A DNA stretch of 64,000 nucleotides, from positions 219,172,224 to 219,236,223 of the forward strand of contig NC_134276.1 in NCBI RefSeq assembly GCF_949628215.1, in the 5' to 3' direction. Below, in pieces: positions 1 through 12,683 of this stretch. Position 1 is the stretch's first letter; every line of letters begins with the position of its first letter. The stretch comes from Phalacrocorax aristotelis. Its lineage: Eukaryota; Chordata; Aves; Suliformes; Phalacrocoracidae. The notes beneath the pieces are model-generated. The model was not told the origin of the DNA. It did no database searches and was given only the letters and a program-made list of their open reading frames with translations. The position numbers and the translations under genes were made by a program.

Positions 1-859
1 TATATGTAAGGTATACTTCCTCTTTGTCCATAAACAAGATTTTGAATGTAACACTGAGTTCTTAGTTTAAGGATGTTTGGTAATGATGTCTAATAGAGAT
101 AGAAATCCTCCATCTCCTTTACATACTGTCTTTCTTAAATGGATTAACGGTGATAATTTTCAAGACTCCGTTACACTAGTATCTCACTACCTTTCAATAA
201 CAAACAATTTTTAATGGTCTTAATTTATCTTAATTTAATTTATCTTAGTTTATCTGCAGCTTCAGTAGACATAGCTGAAACATTTGTGATACATAGTCTT
301 GTTGCATTGATTTAATATGCTCTTGAGAAAGTGAATTTGAGGTGGTGCTACTTACATTGTTATATGATGCTGGCTACAAAAGATAACTACAGGGACTGTT
401 TAGCACTGTTCATTGTTTGGGGATCTAAAATTACTTCTGTATGTTTTACTATAAAATGTTTATGGGTTTGGCCTTTTTTTGGGTCAACTACGCTATTACT
501 GTGTTTTAACAGATACATGTTTGTGAGGATAAAACATTGGAATGACAACCATTCCTAAGTAAAGATGGTGATTGCCTCTGATTCATCTGTGCTATTGTTA
601 GGAGTTGCCAGATCTGGTGGCCTGACAGAGGTGAGGCTGCTACAGCTCCATGCCCCTAGTTCCAACCAGTTGCAAAGCTGAGAACGTATTCTTGGTAGGT
701 GCATACGCACACACAAACATGCGTACAATGCATCGACACATAGGCACTCAGCCAGCAACACAAACAGAAGCACCCAGCACTCACCCAAATGCAAAGCACT
801 GATGTCTGCATCCTATCCCCCTGTCTGGCTGATCAGGATGAAGATCCATCAGTGGGAAA
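1..859. other. Intergenic, no gene seen
   Basis: AT-rich single-copy-looking DNA. Short open frames on both strands lack splice sites, a plausible start context or any recognisable motif. From about 570 the base composition rises and grades into the degenerate minisatellite that follows. Confidence 0.6.
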
Positions 860-1480
860 TACACACATATGCATAATGCCGATCACTCCAGTAGCTGGGC
901 TGAGACACTTGGTCTACCCAGTAGCTGGCTCTGGGTGCCCTGTCTCCCCAGTTACTGGCACCTGGATATGCCAGACCCCCAAGGCCCACAGCCCCACTAC
1001 AGTTGCTGGTGCAGATCCCCTTGCACACACCAACATACACACAGACATACACTGTGGGTCCCTCCAGTAACTGTGATGAGACTCTCAGGATCCTTGCTTT
1101 CTCCAGCTCTCTGTCTCCTGCACAAACACGCACAGACAAGTGGGCTTCCCTCAATCCCACACCCTACAGTCTCTTCAGCAGTTGGGCTGGACCCCTGGTC
1201 TTTCCAAGAGTCAACTCCTCCAGTTGTCTCACTTACAGAGACATACACACACCTGGTTCCCAAACCACTTAACTTATTTGCTGGGTAGTCTGGCTTGATA
1301 TTCACTAGAGATCATATACAGACATACATACTCTCACTTGCTCCAGTTGCTAGCACCCAAGACATGGGGGACGCTGTGATCCATTGTCTGATACTGGTTG
1401 CTGGCACCAAATACACGCAGGCTGCTGTCACCCAAGGTCCCCACTCAGTTATGGGCCCTTAAATCCCCAAGCACACACAT
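860..1480. repeat. Degenerate minisatellite with CCAGTTGCTGGCA core
   Basis: Variants of CCAGTWRCTGGC recur roughly every 40-110 bases (for example near 888, 919, 950, 998, 1057, 1218, 1345 and 1394), with interspersed CA-rich stretches such as acacacagacatacac. Unit length is irregular, so this is an old decayed tandem array. Overlapping open frames on both strands here are a by-product of the repeat. Confidence 0.55.
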
Positions 1481-2519
1481 GCACCCAGAACAGAGCTGTA
1501 TAGCCAGAAAAAGTTAGAAATGTTAGAAGACAGAAAAGAATGTGCTGATCAGGCACAGGGCATGGCTAGACACTCATAATGACCAGCAAACATTTTACAT
1601 GCAACCAGCCCCTTGTATCCCCTTTTCCTCCATTTTGCCATGCTGGTTGATCCCCAAACCACCTACACCCATCCCTTTCCCCACCTTTGGTTCCTCCCCT
1701 AAATATCCCATTATAAGCCTTGTGCAACCCCCAAATACTCTTCCCCTGCACCCCACAATGCTTTCCATACCCCTAGGCTGTAACCCACTCAGTCTGTAAG
1801 GAAGTCTGACAACCTCTCCCATTGACTAATAGTGATGGGTGTCACCTCCAGGCCCATGGGGCTGATGGCTCCCCTCTGACAGCCTTAGAAGGAGCTGGGA
1901 CAGTTATTTGGTTTCCCCAGCCTGTGGTTGTCTCTTTTTGCTCCTTCTTGTTTGTGCCAACGAACCTTTTATGGGTTGACTGCACTTCTGTGGTGGGTCT
2001 GGGTTTAGCCAGGTCAGGGGATTATTTGGGTTCCCCCAACTGCCATTGTTCCTCTGTGCCCCTTTATGTGCGTGGAGACGAGCTTTTTCCCCACATAGCC
2101 TAACATTTATGATGGGGTACTTCTGTAACACTTTCTGGTCCTATACACTAAGTTATCCACCATTTCTATTTGAGAAAACAGACTCTCAAATCCAGCTAGA
2201 GGAGCAGATCTTTACTTCACCTCACATACCACATCCTGTAGCCTTTTCCTCTTATCTTCATGTATAATTATATAAGGTTTAAAAATAGGGTAGTGTACAA
2301 ACCAGTATAGCTCCTGATGCCAGTGTCTGATTAACCTTCTCATGCTTTCTGATTTGGCTCCTGAAATAGCAGTGATTTGCTAGATTATCTTGCACCTCCT
2401 TTCCATTCCAAGACAACTGTTTGTATCATTGAAACTTTCAGGTTTGTAAATAGGCCTCTAAGCAGATTAACATTCATAATTGGCTTGTGGAAAATTAGAT
2501 CTGTCACTTAACTGACTAA
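1481..2519. other. Upstream flank of the GCAP gene
   Basis: No gene seen. The stretch before the first coding exon has no TATA box. GATTAA tetrads at about 2323 and 2465 resemble the homeodomain cores bound by CRX/OTX factors of photoreceptors. This is weak, because such short motifs occur by chance. Confidence 0.4.
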
Positions 2520-2615
2520 TGTCGAACGTGGACGGGAGCAGACAGGCAGTGCTGTGAGAGCAACAGGAGGAAGAGGATCATTCCTGTAGCATTGTTCTTC
2601 TGAACACGCATACAT

Positions 2616-2813
2616 ATGGGGAACAATAGTAGCTCCACGGTGGATGATCTGCAGGCTGTTGAAATCCACCACTGGTACAAAAAGTTCATGACGGAGTGTC
2701 CTTCTGGACAGCTGACGGAGCACGAGTTTAAACAGTTCTTCGGGCTTCGAGGGCTGGATCCAGAAGCCAATGAGTACATTGAGCAGATGTTCCGCACATT
2801 TGATATGAACAAG
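2616..2813 (+). CDS. GUCA1A: GCAP coding exon 1
   Basis: 66 codons from ATG at 2616 to AAG, with donor gtgagt at 2814. It holds the myristoylation signal, the non-binding EF1 (CPSG) and the first residues of the EF2 loop up to DMNK. The start was chosen because Gly-Asn directly after Met is needed for myristoylation and no upstream in-frame ATG is present in the exon. The 5' UTR probably includes 2520-2615. Confidence 0.92.
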
Positions 2814-5800
2814 GTGAGTTGTCCAGTGGGGAGATTAACTGCCTCATACTGCCTAAAAGCAAACCAACTCCTGTGCTTTTACAGTCCTTGGTTTTCTCTT
2901 ACAAACATTGGTATGGAAAGCTGCTGAGGGTCGCTAATGTAAAGTAGCTAAATGCAAGGAACAAATTAATGTGCAGAGATAATGACATAGATAACCATAG
3001 GTCATAACACCTTATTATCTAACTACCTTGTACAAGTTAATCTTTGAATTTTGAGAGTTCCTTATGGTGTTTTAAACGACATGGCCTTGTTTCACTAGCA
3101 AATTACTAATGAAAGGAGATTTCATTATTATTCTTACTCTTATATGTTCTTCTTATTATTTTCAGAAATATATCTGTATTAAATAGTAGAGACTACAGGA
3201 ATCAAACACAATAGAAATCATTGTAACATTCACAGAGGAAGTAAGCTCCAGGTATTTGGCAGCTGAAATTAATACTGCAGGAGCAGACAATCTGTGTGGC
3301 TGTCCTCAGCGTTAGGAGGTATAGCATATAGCAGTAGCTGGGAGGTCAATAGTATTCCTCACTGTGACAGGCAACCACTGGCTGTCTCTAAGGTAAGAAA
3401 CAGTAGCCCTCATAATTTCTTTAAGCGTGCGATGCCCCTCACCTTTGCCTGTTTTTTATCCATATATACTTAAGCCTATGCTTACAGGCTTTGCTCTCTG
3501 CTCTGAGGTTCTGAAATGGCTGGAGCAAATGTCTGTGAGTCAGGAAGGAACTAGTCACAGAGATATGTGAAACAGGTGGGAAATCACAGGGTCAGTTTTG
3601 AGAAGGAAAGCCTAAGGACTGAGCAAAGAACATTGTTTTGGACATGGGAGAAGGCATAAGAAGTTAAGGACTGCTAAGGAATATTACAAAATTCTTAAAG
3701 GTAAGAGAGGAGCAGCCAGGCTCCATTAGGGTAGCTGAGGGCTTGTGGTGGATGTAATGACTGGAAATGGTTGCAAATCTCAAAGAATAACTTTTCTCAT
3801 CCTAAAGGTCTCTGTGCCCAGGATGATGATAGTGATGAGAAGCAGTTTTGTAAATTAAATGAATACATTTGCAGTTCTTGCACAAGACTTTCCTTTACCT
3901 CTGGCATTTCTTGGGATTTTTAAGGACTTTAAAATTTCTCAAGGATGTTACACATTCCAAAGTTCTCCTGTGAGCCCCATGTTATGCTTTAAACAATGTT
4001 TTAAGAAGACTCTCAAATACAAATTTGGTAATACAAAGATGAAAAGCTATCTTCTAAATAAAGTGATAGTGATCTAAAGGGGAATGAAGTAAGAGTGTGG
4101 CAACTAATGGAGATGGACCTATGTCAGTTAATCTTAGCCTGTTAATAGTTAGCCACTTAATCTAAGCTCTTTTTATAAGCAAGGGCAAGGAACAAGAGCA
4201 CCCAAAGGAAGAGCCACCCTGTAATAATAGACACATTGATGATGGATGGAATCATCTGCCCTCTGGACCTTCAGATTTGGAGAACCCTGCTGAGGACAAA
4301 GAGGATAAATTTTTAATTGAGTTATTTTAAAAATTGCAATCATGCCCTCCTTCCCACCTTTACAGCTGGTTATCTTTGTTTTCTGTGTCTTTGCTCAATG
4401 AAGTTATGAAAAACTCACATAAGGGGAGTACTACAATGATCGTGAATGAATATTTTAAAATGTTGTGAACCTTGCTGTAAAACAGTAGTGCTCCGCTAGT
4501 CCACCTACATTCACCTTTTACATATATTTATTTACATCCATTCCAGGAAGGCATCTGACTTTGATTAAATACCTCAGTAAATCAAAGTTTCATATCCTTT
4601 TTCCTCTGTAATTTGTTGAAGTAGTTATTCAGAATCTTTGACAAAGATATGCACTTTATTTGTTAGGTTTTTTTAACTACTTCAAATTTTAGACAGTGTC
4701 AAATCTAGGGATTATGAACTCTGCTGTCTGGCATTTTTCCTGCAAAGGAAATGAGCTTTTTGAGTTTCTTTGCAGATTCAAGAAATGAAATGTTTAAACA
4801 CCTAAATACAGAAAAATTATTCCAGCTCTCAAATCATGTTCTATGTATTTTAGAAAATGCCTTCCATCACTTTTTTTTTTTTTCAGAGAATGGAGAAGAG
4901 ATCTATGGCTTACTGAAATAGCAGAAGTTTCCCACAAAGACAAAGTAGGCTAGTTCAGAAAACCTAAGGTACAAGTACCTTCCACTTTTCTTGCAGCCAG
5001 GGTTCTGGATCAATTTTCTCTCCCAGCAGGCATAGGTAGTCAGCTCTGGTGGACAGAAAGCGGTTTGTTCACACTGGCCATGAGGAGTGACAGGTTCCAT
5101 ATCTGCAGATGGCAAGCACAGAGTAACCTTGACATGTAATAGAACATAACTTTAGGAATTCAGGTATTTAGAAGACCTTAAACATGGCCAGAGAAATAGC
5201 ATGCACATGCATGTGCATGCACGTGTGTGTGCGTATGCACCGAAGCTTTTTCTTAAGTCAAAGTCTCTGTGCCATTTGTTTTTCTTTCTCTTTTAGCTGT
5301 GAATCTAAACACAAATAAGGTAAAACAGCTCCAGAGCCATAACTCCAACAGTTTGTTCCTGTCACAATTTGGTTTTTGTTTTCCCACAGGATGGGTATAT
5401 TGACTTCATGGAATATGTGGCTGCCCTCAGCCTCGTTCTCCGTGGGAAGATGGAGCAGAAATTACGGTGGTATTTCAAACTCTATGATGTAGATGGCAAC
5501 GGCTGCATTGATCGACATGAATTGCTCAACATCATTAAGGTGAGTCTCCAGCGGTCTCTGTTCTTTCCTCTTTCCTTAAAGACCAATTCCACCACACAAG
5601 TAAGACTTTCGCTGTTCCCCATATGGATGATCATGGATGAGACCTTCTTTAACAGCCTTCTTTCTTTTAGCAGAATTCCCCGCAATCTCATAGTCCAGTA
5701 AACACACTTGACAGACTCTTCTTTACCACCACAGCATATGTTACAGCGTAGCTAACTCCACAGAATTTTTTTAGCTGCCTCGGACCTAAATGCGCTTTCC

Positions 5801-8800
5801 AAGATTTCAGATTCCATGACTGTCAGTTGCGGTCTTTGCAATGTGTCCTTCATATGTCCTTTTCCCCAAGTGAATAGTAATTGGAGAGTTACTCCCAGTT
5901 CACTTTTTATAACCAGCTCCTAAATGTCAATGTAATAAAACATTTCTGACTCTGCCAAATAGTTTGATGAAGAATGACTGTCAATGGAAAAAAAAACTAT
6001 GCAAATAGCTATTGTGGAAAGCGATGGAATTACAGGCATAAACATAACCTTATGAAGATCTCAGAATTAATTTTGCTGGAAGTTAAGAATATTCTGTAGA
6101 GTCTGGGAAAACAGAAAGATGCAGGAAAGATTCAATGACCATAAATAATTTACATTTCTGAATAAGAAAGGTCAGAAAATGGATTTGATAAAGATTTGAA
6201 GCCTGAGCTGTCCACAAATAAAAAAACCTAATAAGATATTAGTACTACCTTTTCATCTGGATATGAATTTTAGGGCTGGGCATTGAAGAGAACAAACCAA
6301 ATCAATAACTGTAATAATATACAGCCTTCTACTAATAACTTGCAATAGAAATACTCAGACGTCACAGTGAAGCAACAGATAGTAATTGTTTAACACAGAG
6401 CTCTTGACTGTTCGGTGGATAAGGATTTTGTTGAATGGTCGCATCCAGAGGGTCGTGGTCAATGGCTCAATGTCCAGATGGAGACTGGTGATGAGTAGTT
6501 TCCCTCAGGGATCTGTACTGGGAACAGTGCGGTTTAATATCTTCATCAATGACGTAGACAGTGGGATCGAGTGCACCCTCAGCAAGTTAGCAGGAGCCAC
6601 CAAGCTGAGCGGTGCAGTTGACACACCAGAAGGATGGGATGACATCCAGAGAGACCTGGACAAGCTGGAGAGGTGGACCTGTGAGAACCTCATGAGGTTC
6701 AACAAGGCCAAGTGCAAGGTCCTGCATCTGGGTCAGGGCACCCCCGATATCAATACAGGCTGGGGATGAAAAGATTGGGAGCAGCCCTGCAGAGAAGGAT
6801 TTGGGGGTACTGGTGAATGAAAACCTGGACATGAGCCAACAATGTGCTCTCACAGCCCAGAAAGCCAACCGTATCCTGGGCTGCATCAAAAGAAATGTCA
6901 CCAGGAGGTCAAGGGAGGTGATTTTGCCCCTCTACTCCACTGTGGTGAGGTCCCACCTGCAGCACTGCGTCCAGCTCTGGAGCCCTCAGCACAAGAAAGA
7001 CATGGACCCATTGGAACGGGTCCAGAGGAGGGCACAAAAATTATCCGAGGGCCGGAGCACCTCTCCTGTGAACACAGGCTGAGAGAGTTGGGGTTGTTCT
7101 GCCTGGAGAAGAGAAGGCTGCGGGGAGACCTTATTGCGGCCTTTCAGTACTTAAAGGAGGACTCTAGGAAGGATCGGGGCAATCTCTTTAGCAAGGCCTG
7201 TTGTGACAGGACAAGGGGTGATGGTTGTAAACTAAAGGAGGGTAGGTTTAGACTGGATACAAGGAAAAAAACTTTTTACTATGAGGGTGGCGAAACACTG
7301 GAACACGTTGCCTAGAGAGGTGGTAGATGCCCCATTCCTAGAAACATTCAAGGTTAGGTTGGATGGGGCTCTGAGCAACCTGATCTAGTTGAAGATGTCC
7401 CTGCTCACTGCAGGGGGGTTGAACTAGATGACCTCTAAAGACCCCTTCCAACCCAAACCATTCTATGATTCTATGAAAAACAAATGCTGTGGGCAATAAT
7501 TGGTGGCAACCAATTTACTGCCCTTTGAATTTTGTGGGTGAAGTTCAGTATCTTTTTGGCAGTCTTAGGAAGTTGCTGAGGTGATAATTAGTTTTAGTAA
7601 AATGGCATGTGAAAAAGAATGAAGAAACTTACCAAATATCAGAAGATAAGAACTAGAAAATGAATACTCTTAGAATCAATATGAAGGCTCTGCAATCATA
7701 TATTTCATGGGCATCCTTAAACAAAGGAAACAATTAGGCACGGAAGGAAAAGAGAACCCTGCACTATATGGTTATGAATAAGGTGAATTGTAGTAAGCAG
7801 TAGTGAATAATACTTAAACTTTCTCAAGCTGAAAATGAAATTCCAGTGAGCTTTAGGGAGAAGCAGGACACACAGGAAGCTGTATATAAATGGAAATAGG
7901 GAAATCAAGAATAGAAATAAATGACCACGGCATATAACAAAGGAATTTCATTTTATCAAATGAGATATGGATCAAATGAGAGTGGATCAATCAAATGAGA
8001 GTGGATCAATCAGGTGGATCCTGACTCTACCATTTCTGCAGTGCTTGGCCTCTACCTAAGCAGATTTAGGGTGATCCTCTTGGTTTCACTGCTCATTCCA
8101 TGCTCCAGAACCATGCTCCCTTTGCACCCTTCAGTGCCAGCTGTAAGGCCTGATGATTTCTGCTGTGTTTTCCTATGATGCTGGTTCATTTTTATGGGGA
8201 AGGTACTAGGTGTGACTGTCTTGTTCTGAATCTACACTGACAGGCTGCAGTGGAATCAGTCTATCATTTTGGGAACCATTAGGTAGCTTGCTATTCTTGG
8301 TCTTTTATTTTAGGCTATTCGAGCTATTAATGGTGGTAACCATGAAACTAGTGCAGAAGAGTTCACCAACCGAGTCTTCAGCAAAATTGATGTGAACGGA
8401 GATGGTAAGATTCCTGCCTTTTTTGTCCGTCGTGCATCATGCATAATCAGTATGACAGGTTTTGTTCCCTATACTAAGTCTCATTTGTGTTCTATCCGCA
8501 TGAGTTTGGTAGTTGGGTTTTGGAGTGGGGTGGGGTTTTTCTGCCTTTTTGTATGTTGCTGTGTAGCTTATGTCAGAGCTGGAAGCAGGAAATACTAACA
8601 GACGGCCCCATCTGCTCCTAAATATTTCAGCAGCAGGGAAAGGAAGAACTGGAATTTAGTGTTGAAGTTCAGAGTTTCTTCACTAGGGCTGCTACAGGCA
8701 GTACAGCAAGCACTATGAAGTACAGAAGTGCTATGGACTGTTATCTGAAAAGTGGATTTGTCACCTGGTGTGTAGTGAGCCAATAATCACATACTCAGGC

Positions 8801-10038
8801 GAGACACTGCAAATTTATTTCAGGGTTGTGCAAGCCTGGGTGCTCAGTGGTTTTCCACAAATCAAGCACACCAAAACCGGCTACCTTATCCATATTTATA
8901 CAATATATTAATACATATTCTACCTAATATATTCATTCTAATCTACATAAGTTTTATAATTGGCACTAAGTCATTCTTCTTGGCTCTACCTCGGTTTCTT
9001 CCATGCATGCTTTCCTTTCTTCAGGGATCTTCAGCGATCTTGATGGATGGGGCATACTAACTCCTGTTACATAGAAACAACTTAAAACTATTTTCTCTTA
9101 GCAACTCTCACTCATTTTTATTCCAAAAAGAAACACTTGTCATTAATTAAATGAGTGAGCTGATGGCTAAGACATCTCAGCCCTAGCCTTAGATTAACTA
9201 TTCACAATACTTAATCAAAAAGGAGAGAGTCTATTTTCATGCTAACTTAATCATATACAATAACCCTTAGATTCACGCTAAGCAACACTCCTTAGATTCA
9301 TGCTAACACTTCTTGTATCCAAGGGGGGGTTGTCCTCTGCCAGGACCAGTCAGTCAAAAGCTGGTCAATGCCACTGTAGTCACTGTATGTCCCTGAGAGA
9401 TATTTTTCTTTGCTAATTCATGTGCTCATTACCTTCTGACATGCTCTTTTGTTATTCCAGAGGAACTCTGCCAAGCTGCTTCCTTGCACAAGGGCTTTTT
9501 GACCTTGGTCAGAAAACCTGTTCCTGCCTGTCACAGCTTTCTTCTGTCACTTCTTTTAAACATGAAAACCAGCAAATATGGGGCAGGTTAGGAGTATGAC
9601 AGGTTAGGCCAAAAAGGAGGCGGCTAATCCAGTCTTATTTGTAGGAAGCTATGATCCTTCCCCTTAGGTATACACTTCCTCTATTCTTTCTTATGACCCT
9701 TTCCCTTGTGTGGGGAAAAAAAAGAAAGCTGGAGTTGCCTGGATATTGGGGAAGTTTCATATAACCTTAAAAAGACTCTTTCAGGCCTCTTGGTGCTTTA
9801 GAACAGTGCATGTGTAGTAAGTGGTCTCTAAAGTTAGATTATTGTGCTCCTTTTCCTGTTCAAATGTGGACTGGCATGATTCTGATGCCTTCTGTCTGTG
9901 TCTGCCACAGGTGAACTTTCTCTGGATGAATTTGTGGAGGGAGCAAAGAAAGACGAGGAGTTCATGGAGGTTATGATGAAAAGTTTGGACCTGTCACACA
10001 TTGTGGCCATGATCAACAACCGTCGGCATAGTGTATAA
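2616..10038 (+). CDS. GUCA1A: Guanylate cyclase activating protein, GCAP1 type
   Basis: A neuronal-calcium-sensor protein that, by family knowledge, activates retinal membrane guanylate cyclase at low calcium and inhibits it at high calcium in photoreceptor outer segments. Coding exons are 2616-2813, 5390-5539, 8314-8404 and 9911-10038: 567 nt, 188 residues plus stop, with GT-AG at every junction. The product starts MGN (N-myristoylation signal). EF1 is degenerate (CPSG), as in all GCAPs. Three EF loops look functional: [24 protein letters not shown] and DVNGDGELSLDE. The [15 protein letters not shown] block and the [16 protein letters not shown] block are typical of GCAP1 rather than GCAP2 or GCAP3. 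The end, MINNRRHSV, is short and lacks the acidic tail of mammalian GCAP1, recalling the fish and amphibian GCAP1 class. It may therefore be a GCAP1-like paralogue rather than the GUCA1A orthologue. No GUCA1B partner lies in the window. Introns carry a CR1 and an LTR. Confidence 0.9.
5196..5240. repeat. Alternating purine-pyrimidine tract
   Basis: Imperfect (GCAC/ATGC) and GTGT alternation, partly self-complementary (tgcacatgcatgtgca), inside intron 1. Such tracts can adopt Z-DNA. The rest of intron 1 (2814-5389) shows nothing recognisable. Confidence 0.6.
5390..5539 (+). CDS. GUCA1A: GCAP coding exon 2
   Basis: 50 codons between acceptor cccacag and donor gtgagt. It completes EF2 (DGYIDFME) and holds the whole EF3 loop ([12 protein letters not shown]). 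Both flanking introns are phase 0, as in known GCAP genes. Confidence 0.92.
6405..7480 (+). mobile_element. CR1 LINE, 5'-truncated, in GCAP intron 2
   Basis: Starts in the middle of the reverse transcriptase (RIQRVVVNG, then [21 protein letters not shown]) and runs through the RT thumb and C-terminal region to the 3' end, with the motif attctatgattctatga at about 7461-7478. The frame is broken near 6770 and 7036. The FADD motif is mutated (LAGATKLSG), so it is dead. It is nearly identical over its last 515 bases to the copy at 26.52-27.05 kb. Confidence 0.93.
7955..8015. repeat. Short tandem repeat
   Basis: About three imperfect copies of a ~19-base unit containing ggatcaatcaaatgagagt, in GCAP intron 2, shortly before exon 3. 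Confidence 0.6.
8314..8404 (+). CDS. GUCA1A: GCAP coding exon 3
   Basis: 91 nt between acceptor ttttag and donor gtaaga. It encodes [17 protein letters not shown] and the start of the EF4 loop (DVNGD), and ends one base into the next glycine codon (phase 1). Confidence 0.92.
8769..9330 (-). mobile_element. Possible LTR fragment in GCAP intron 3
   Basis: Read on the minus strand, there is a TATAAATA box at about 8895-8902 and an AATAAA at about 8815-8820. The 3' end would be ctcactacaca at 8769. That spacing fits the U3-R-U5 order of an LTR. I could not find the far end or a target duplication, so the right boundary is a guess. It may extend to about 9.65 kb. Confidence 0.35.
9911..10038 (+). 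CDS. GUCA1A: GCAP coding exon 4
   Basis: 128 nt after acceptor gccacag. It completes EF4 (GELSLDEF) and encodes the C-terminal helix [19 protein letters not shown] before TAA at 10036-10038. Confidence 0.92.
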
Positions 10039-12330
10039 ATCAAGCTGGGGAAAATGCTGTGCCAATAGACAGAAGGGTGTACACACCAGAAAGGAGAGAC
10101 AGCATTTTTTAAAACAAACAAAATTTCCATAGACACACATATGGAAGTAGGAACAGAAAGACACTGCTATATTTGTGTATCTGAGTGCATGTTCCTGTGC
10201 AAATATTGAAGCTGAGCCACATACATGCAGGGCAGGTTCAGAAAAACTGGATCTGGGTGGTAGTATTTGACTTGACTTTCTAAAATTTAAAGGCCAAGTT
10301 TCAGGGCACAAATTTCCTCCTTATTCTGTGTCCCAGATTGTCACTTTGCAGTGGACTAAAAATAACACTAAGTTTGTGAAGAGCACTAGCTCTTCACATG
10401 ATGATGGAGAGTGGAGAATTTCTGACGTGTATAAAGGAAGAGCTTCAAACTGTTATCAATGTAGAGAATTGGCAAAAGAATGTAATTTCCACTGTTCTTG
10501 TCATAGTATTAGATCAGAAACACCAGCATGTTTCCCAGTACCAGATGTGCTTGGATTTGGTAGTCTCTACAGAAGTAGTTTTATTCATAAGATCTCAGGA
10601 GCTGAAAGAAAAATCAGTCTTTAAGGCTGATAGTGATAAATCTGTTCCCAGCAGCACTGTCAGTAATGCTGCTGTTTGCAGCTTTCTGTGACCAAAGAAC
10701 TCGTTACCAACCAAGTCAACAGTTTAGGAGCAGCTTCTGTAACCAGAGGAAATATGCTACTCAGTTTCCCAAAGCAGAGGAATTACCTGAGAGATCGAAT
10801 CTTTTTTTACACTCGTTGTCCTACTACTCTCATACAACTGGATAAATGAAGTATGTGAAGATGATCCTGATATTGTTGCTTCGCACATCCTTTATTGGTC
10901 TTTCTTATTATTCTTGGGGAGAAAAACCTAAGAAGCAAACCAAACAACTCCGCAAGGTGACTTGTGAATTCTGCTGTTCATGTGAATACTGGAGTGAAGT
11001 TGATACTCTAGATCAGTGCTGCCACAAATGATTGTGTTTTTGTACGTGACGGGAAGAGTGACGCAGCATGGATGGAGACTGAGCAAACTGTGTCTTGTTC
11101 ACTACCATTAGGTAAGGTCACAATCATAAGCTCCTTTGAATCTGGAAAGAGAACCAGAAAGTAAGATTAATGCAGGAAAAGTTCGGCTGAGTGCCTATGC
11201 CATAGTTGGGCACACGTTTCCTGTGCAGAAGGAAGAACTTGCAGACCTGTAACAAGAAGACTTTAGAGTGGACTTAATCTTGCTTATATTTAAGCTTCTG
11301 TGATGTACGTATGTATACTAAACAAAGTGTCTAGGCTTTCATCTAAGACAAGGGAGATTTAGTCAATATTGTCACAGGAGCTTGAAAGAGTGAGTGATCA
11401 CGTTTAGCATAGGTGCCAGCATTTTGCCCGGCAGTCTCATACTCCAGGTCCCACTGGCATGTACACGTCTGCAGTCTTCGCACTTCTGAGAGGAATCACA
11501 ACCTGGGCGTTGGCAAACATTCCTCATTTCTCCAGAGGATTATTATGAGCATACGCTGTTGGACTCTGCTGTCCCTTTGGACTGAGGAAGGCAGAGTGTT
11601 TTTTTCCAAGACCTCTCTTGAACCTGTCCTGTACTTGGTACAAATCCTCAGTCTCCTGCAGTTTTTTGGCTAAATTACATGTAAAACTGCATTTTTGTTA
11701 TGATCTGACATACAGAAACGCCCCTATTTTTAGTTCTTAGGAAAGTAAAGACTTTATAAGTGCAGCTGATGTATTAAAGAAATCACCAAGAAGTTGTAGC
11801 TGCCAGCAGTGTTGCAGCAAGCTGCTGTACTCACTGTACAGAATCTTCTTGATGTACATAAAGAAGGGCATGTATGCAGTACATTCTCAATAATTTGTAT
11901 TTGAATATTTGTAAGTGGAGTTTAATTTTTTTTTTAATAGATGTTATAGAAAACTGGTTCTTCCTTAGCTGTCATTGCTGATGATGCTGGAACATATCCC
12001 AGCTAAGATGTAGTTATGACATTTGTAATAGACAAAAAAACCTGCATCATGCTATCACTACACTAAATTGCAGACATATGTTTTGTTCTTAATGTTTCTG
12101 TTCTTCTGTTACTGAATGATTTCAGTTTTTTTGCTCTGAAGCTAGCATGTTCTTTGAGAGACCAGACTGGCAGTATGTGCCTTTGTCAGAAGCTATGGGA
12201 AGGGAGACTGGGGAGGGGGAGAGGAAGTCTCTGTAGAGGGGAGAAATAATTGTTTTCTGACCTACTTGGCTTTATTTGAACAGTTATGATTAAAAAAATT
12301 TACAATAAACATATCTTGGAACTGTTCCCT
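10039..12330 (+). other. Probable 3' UTR of the GCAP gene
   Basis: About 2.3 kb without a credible gene. It contains an ATTAAA at about 11773 and a canonical AATAAA at 12304-12309, followed by T/G-rich sequence, suggesting polyadenylation near 12.33 kb. This is inference from sequence only. Small open frames here (for example 10328-10624 and 11413-11673) lack any recognisable domain. Confidence 0.5.
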
Positions 12331-12439
12331 TTGATAGAAGAAAAGAAGAATTGGGAGGAGGCGGATAGAATCTAGAGCTATGTTTGGCTTCACCACATCA
12401 GGGTTTTCAAATATCTCCAAGGACAGGAACTCCACTTCT

Positions 12440-12680
12440 CTGAGTTAGGGTGAGGGTTTGGAGTGAGGGGTTTAGAATTAGGGAATATGTTTAGGATGTT
12501 AATTGTTGAAGTTATCATATGGGATTGGGTCAAGGGGTAGGTTCAGGCTGGGGTTAGAATTAAGGGTTTGGGTTTGCACTTGGGCTCAGGTTTGGGATTT
12601 GGGATTGGGTTAATGTTTGTAGTTTAAGGGTTAGGAGTTAAAGTTCAGATTAAGGTTTAGGGCTTCATGGGTTAGGGCTT
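12440..12680 (+). repeat. Degenerate telomere-like (TTAGGG) tract
   Basis: Repeated short words gagttagggt, gaattaggga, aagggttagg and gtttaggg with many substitutions, G-rich on the plus strand. It looks like an old interstitial telomeric sequence or a G/T-rich minisatellite. Confidence 0.5.
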
Positions 12681-12683
12681 CAT

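Noticed and set aside
10328-11031. Small open frames in the GCAP 3' UTR
   Set aside because: Overlapping frames with no splice sites or domain. Better explained as 3' UTR.
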